Translations under genes and position numbers: made by a program
In this document: piece after piece, positions 5,432 through 8,221 of the stretch
Position numbering within the stretch: the stretch's first letter is position 1
Layout: every line of letters begins with the position of its first letter
Assembly: GCA_945877725.1 (NCBI GenBank)
Contig: CAMDXR010000131.1
Span: 1-8,221 of the forward strand
Length of the DNA: 8,221 nt
Direction of reading: 5' to 3'
Source: Limnohabitans sp. Rim8
GTDB taxonomy: Bacteria > Pseudomonadota > Gammaproteobacteria > Burkholderiales > Burkholderiaceae_C
Notes under the pieces: model-generated
What the model was told of the DNA's origin: nothing
Databases searched by the model: none
Seen by the model: the letters and a program-made list of their open reading frames with translations, nothing else

Positions 5432-6865
5432 TCAGGCGACTTTGCAGATTTTCAGCATGTTGGTGCCGCCGGGTGAACCCATGGGCTCGCCGCAGGTAAT
5501 GGCGTACACGTCGCCCGTGCCCACGATGTTGCGGTTTTTCAGGTGCGTTTCGGCTTCGGCCAGTGCGGTATCGCGGTCTGCGCTGGTGTCCATCAGCAAG
5601 GGCCGCACGTTGCGGTACAAGGCCATTTTGCGTTGCGAGGTCAATTTGGTGGTCAGGGCATAAATTGGGATGTGCACGCGGTGGCGGCTCATCCACAGGG
5701 CGGTGGAGCCCGATTCGGTCATGGCCACAATGGCTTTGGCCCCCAAATGGTGGGCCGTAAACAGCGCCCCCATGGCGATCGACTGGTCGATGCGGCTGAA
5801 CGACTGGCCCCGGAAATCGGCGTCCAACAGCACGTCTTCGGCGTTTTCGGCGGCTTCGCAGATTTTGGCCATTTCTTCCACCGTTTCGAGCGGGTATTTG
5901 CCTGCGGCGGTCTCGGCGCTCAGCATCACGGCATCGGTGCCGTCCAAAACGGCGTTGGCCACATCGGACACTTCGGCACGGGTGGGCACCGGGTTGGTGA
6001 TCATGCTTTCCATCATCTGGGTGGCGGTGATGACCACTTTGTCGTGCACCTTAGCCAGTTTGATCATGCGTTTTTGCAGGGCAGGTACAGCGGCGTTACC
6101 CACTTCAACGGCCAAATCGCCCCGCGCCACCATGATGCCGTCGCTGGCACGCAAGATGGCTTCGAGGTGAGGAATCGCCTCGGCGCGCTCGATCTTGGCA
6201 ATTAAACCGGGCTTGTGGCCATATTCAGCCCCCGCCACATTGCACAGTTGGCGCGCCATTTCCATGTCGGTGGCGTTTTTAGGAAAGCTCACGGCCACGT
6301 AGTCGGCCAGCAAGCTCATGGCGGTCTTGATGTCGTCCATGTCTTTGGCGGTCAGGGCCGGGGCTGTTAAACCGCCGCCTTGCTTGTTAATGCCCTTGTT
6401 ATTAGACAACTCGCCACCCAGCTTCACGGTGGTGTGCACTTGCTCGCCCTTGACGGCGGTCACGATCAGCACAATCAGGCCGTCATTGAGCAACAGCACA
6501 TCGTTGGCTTTCACATCCCGAGGCAGTTCTTTGTAATCGAGGCCCACACCGTTGATGTCGCCCGGCTCGGTGCGCGAGGCGTCCAGCACAAAAGCTGCGC
6601 CGGGTTCGAGCATGACTTTGCCTTCAGCAAACTTGCCGACCCGGATTTTGGGGCCTTGCAAGTCGGCCATGATGGCCACTTCGCGACCGGCGCGTTTTGA
6701 GGCTTCGCGCACCAAGCGGGCACGGTCCACATGGTCTTGTGCCTTGCCGTGGCTGAAGTTCAAGCGCACCACATTGACGCCGGCACGGATCATGGCCTCT
6801 AATAAAGCGGGGTCGCTGGAAGCAGGGCCTAAAGTAGCAACAATCTTGGTGGCACGACGTGTCAT
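5432..6865 (-). CDS. pyk: Pyruvate kinase
   Basis: Pyruvate kinase transfers phosphate from phosphoenolpyruvate to ADP, the last step of glycolysis, in the cytosol. The 477-residue length is normal for bacterial enzymes. The TIM-barrel motifs are complete: RLNFSHG (34-40) with substrate and K+ ligands, IMADLQGPKIRVG (65-77), the AKIER block with catalytic Lys224 and metal ligand Glu226, ARGDLAVEVG with Asp250, and ITATQMMESM with Thr282. The mobile B domain lies at roughly 75-170. The C-terminal domain carries the TESGSTALWMS and GSPGGTNMLKI segments typical of the allosteric domain. I start at the ATG at 6865, preceded by a good GGAGAT ribosome binding site six bases away. The frame stays open 25 codons further upstream, but that stretch has no family similarity. 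The gene diverges from the desaturase gene, and fba follows 114 bp downstream. Confidence 0.97.
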   Translation of the reverse strand: MTRRATKIVATLGPASSDPALLEAMIRAGVNVVRLNFSHGKAQDHVDRARLVREASKRAGREVAIMADLQGPKIRVGKFAEGKVMLEPGAAFVLDASRTEPGDINGVGLDYKELPRDVKANDVLLLNDGLIVLIVTAVKGEQVHTTVKLGGELSNNKGINKQGGGLTAPALTAKDMDDIKTAMSLLADYVAVSFPKNATDMEMARQLCNVAGAEYGHKPGLIAKIERAEAIPHLEAILRASDGIMVARGDLAVEVGNAAVPALQKRMIKLAKVHDKVVITATQMMESMITNPVPTRAEVSDVANAVLDGTDAVMLSAETAAGKYPLETVEEMAKICEAAENAEDVLLDADFRGQSFSRIDQSIAMGALFTAHHLGAKAIVAMTESGSTALWMSRHRVHIPIYALTTKLTSQRKMALYRNVRPLLMDTSADRDTALAEAETHLKNRNIVGTGDVYAITCGEPMGSPGGTNMLKICKVA

Positions 6866-6903
6866 TCGGGAATCTCCATGTAATTTGATTTCAATTTTCC
6901 CAC

Positions 6904-6920
6904 GGAAACGGTTACCTAAC
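6904..6920. promoter_or_regulatory. Imperfect palindromes upstream of pyk
   Basis: Two overlapping dyads lie about 40-55 bases before the pyk ATG: GGAAAC-G-GTTACC (6904-6916, five of six pairs match) and GTTA-CC-TAAC (6911-6920, perfect four-base arms). The first resembles the general form of LacI-family operators, and the position suits control of pyk. The plus-strand CGGTTAC here also occurs on the minus strand in the fba leader repeat. No regulator can be named from the sequence. Confidence 0.3.
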
Positions 6921-6991
6921 AGCTTCTTTCGGCTACTCAATGGGGGTTGCTGGGGCCTTTATGAAACAAAATTACCACCCGATGGGGCTCT

Positions 6992-7017
6992 GTGTACACC
7001 GATTTGACCCGGTCAAA
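6992..7017. promoter_or_regulatory. Paired palindromes in the pyk-desaturase intergenic region
   Basis: Two perfect dyads lie three bases apart: GTGTACAC (6992-6999) and TTTGACC-C-GGTCAAA (7003-7017, seven-base arms around one base). They are 80-105 bases before the desaturase ATG and about 127-152 bases before the pyk ATG. The second has the size and form of an operator for a dimeric regulator such as a TetR- or GntR-type protein. TTGACC within it could also serve as a -35 on the plus strand, but no good -10 follows. The dyads are certain; their function is inferred from position. Confidence 0.42.
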
Positions 7018-7096
7018 CCCCTGAATTGATCCTTGTCAGCCAAAGGAATCACTCGGGCGACTAAACTTCGGGGTGAGAGATTTACTACAAAGCGTT

Positions 7097-8218
7097 ATGA
7101 CCGCATTACACACACCGACTTCCGAGCAGCCGATTCCTTTGGACCAACCCCTGCCGCACCGCAAAACTTTGCGCGAATGGCTGGTTCCCTTGTCCGAACG
7201 CAGCACCTTCAAGGCATTTGTGCTGTTGATCGTGGATTACGTGCTGCTTTTTGCCCTGATCAGCGGCACCATTGCGCTGGATGCCGTCTGGGCCAAGCTG
7301 TTGTGTGCTCTGGTCGCGGGCTTTGTGATTGGACGACTGTTTGTGATTGGCCACGACGCCTGCCACCAAAGCCTGACACCGCACCGCGAGTTGAACAAAG
7401 TGCTGGGCCGGATCGCGTTTTTGCCCTCCCTGACGCCTTACAGCCTGTGGGACACCGGCCACAACGTGGTGCACCACGGTTACACCAACCTCAAGGGTGT
7501 GGACTTTGTGTGGACCCCACTGACTGCCGCCGAGTTTGAAGCCCTGAACCCATTAGAGCGTTTGCTGCAACGCGCCTACCGCAGCGGTTGGGCACCCGGC
7601 TTGTATTACATGATCGAAATCTGGTGGAAACGTGAATTTTTCCCCAACAAAACCCACATGCCCACGCGCCGCCCGATCTTCTTCAAAGACAGCTTGCTGG
7701 TGACCGTGTTTGGTGTTCTGTGGGTGGCTGCCATCGCCACCGCCGCAGTGCTGACGGACCAGTCGGTCTGGTTATCCTTGCTCATGGGTGTGGCCATCCC
7801 CTTCTTTTTCTGGAACACCATGATCGGGTTTGTGGTCTATGTGCACCACACCCACGTCAAAGTGTCTTGGCACGACAACAAAGCCGCTTGGACCAAAGCG
7901 GCCCCCTTTGTCTCGACCACCGTGCACCTGACCTTCCGCTTCAACGTGGGCACATTCATGCACCACATCATGGAGCACACCGCCCACCATGTGGACATGA
8001 GCATCCCGCTTTACCGTCTGAAGCAAGCCCAAGCCAAACTCGAAGAAATGCTGCCCGGCCGCATCATCGTGCAGCCGTTTTCTTGGAAGTGGTACTTCGA
8101 AACCGCCAAAAACTGCAAGATGTACGACTTCACCCGCGAATGCTGGACCGACTTCAAAGGCAACATGACCAGCCCAGTACGCGGCAACCTGCCCCCCGCC
8201 ACACCCGCCACCACCTAA
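7097..8218 (+). CDS. Membrane fatty acid desaturase, DesA/delta-12 (omega-6)-like
   Basis: This integral membrane di-iron enzyme of 373 residues should introduce a double bond into membrane-lipid or acyl chains. All three histidine clusters of the family are present: HDACH (86-90), HNVVHH (122-127) and HTAHH (294-298), with further histidines in VHHTH (249-253). Hydrophobic segments at about 40-61, 66-84, 200-219 and 224-249 give the usual paired-helix layout, with the histidines on the cytoplasmic side. The C-terminal YDFTRECWTDFKG resembles the end of delta-12 desaturases as I remember them; the regioselectivity is inference. An in-frame GTG at 7073 would add eight residues (MRDLLQSV). I prefer the ATG at 7097, although the only purine-rich stretch (GGGGTGAGAG, 7070-7079) lies 17 bases before it, so the start is not settled. 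Electrons would come from a ferredoxin or similar partner not in view. The gene ends three bases before the window edge. Confidence 0.92.
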   Translation: MTALHTPTSEQPIPLDQPLPHRKTLREWLVPLSERSTFKAFVLLIVDYVLLFALISGTIALDAVWAKLLCALVAGFVIGRLFVIGHDACHQSLTPHRELNKVLGRIAFLPSLTPYSLWDTGHNVVHHGYTNLKGVDFVWTPLTAAEFEALNPLERLLQRAYRSGWAPGLYYMIEIWWKREFFPNKTHMPTRRPIFFKDSLLVTVFGVLWVAAIATAAVLTDQSVWLSLLMGVAIPFFFWNTMIGFVVYVHHTHVKVSWHDNKAAWTKAAPFVSTTVHLTFRFNVGTFMHHIMEHTAHHVDMSIPLYRLKQAQAKLEEMLPGRIIVQPFSWKWYFETAKNCKMYDFTRECWTDFKGNMTSPVRGNLPPATPATT

Positions 8219-8221
8219 GTT

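Noticed and set aside
5543..6205. Plus-strand frame of 220 codons opposite pyk
   Set aside because: It is His/Gly-rich, has no domain, and lies wholly inside a confident pyk gene.
6866..6940. N-terminal extension of pyruvate kinase
   Set aside because: It has no family similarity, whereas the ATG at 6865 has a good GGAGAT ribosome binding site at proper spacing.

Overview
The window is a piece of bacterial chromosome, most likely from a betaproteobacterium of the order Burkholderiales (Comamonadaceae-like). The grounds are moderately high GC, the protein types (long PurC, CGPC-type thioredoxin-TPR protein, class IIB aldolase, 477-residue pyruvate kinase) and the pyk-fba-purC-purE-purK neighbourhood, which I recall from that group. 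The assignment is inference and was not tested by a search. The region is dense, about 90% coding, with no mobile element, phage gene, CRISPR array, tRNA or rRNA that I can see.

Layout, left to right. (1) purK (minus, 3' end outside the window) and purE (minus) overlap by four bases and carry out the two-step carboxylation of AIR to CAIR in purine synthesis. (2) On the opposite strand follow a thioredoxin-TPR protein of the CnoX/YbbN type and a small unrecognised membrane protein, separated by a strong hairpin. (3) purC (minus) converges on the small membrane protein gene across a shared terminator. (4) fba (minus), class II fructose-bisphosphate aldolase, ends at a hairpin-plus-T-tract terminator directly upstream of purC. 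(5) pyk (minus), pyruvate kinase, lies 114 bp upstream of fba with no clear terminator between them, so the two glycolytic genes may be partly cotranscribed. (6) A roughly 230-bp divergent intergenic region with several palindromes separates pyk from a plus-strand membrane fatty acid desaturase that ends three bases before the window does.

Functionally the minus-strand genes cover central carbon flow (aldolase, pyruvate kinase) and three purine steps (PurE, PurK, PurC). The plus-strand genes concern protein protection under oxidative stress and membrane lipid unsaturation. I do not see a previously undescribed multi-gene system. The points most worth a second look are non-coding: a candidate purC promoter whose -35 lies inside the fba terminator stem, an 11-bp tandem repeat in the fba leader, and paired palindromes upstream of the desaturase. 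Of the genes, the unrecognised 135-residue membrane protein and the CnoX-like protein with an intact CGPC site stand out.
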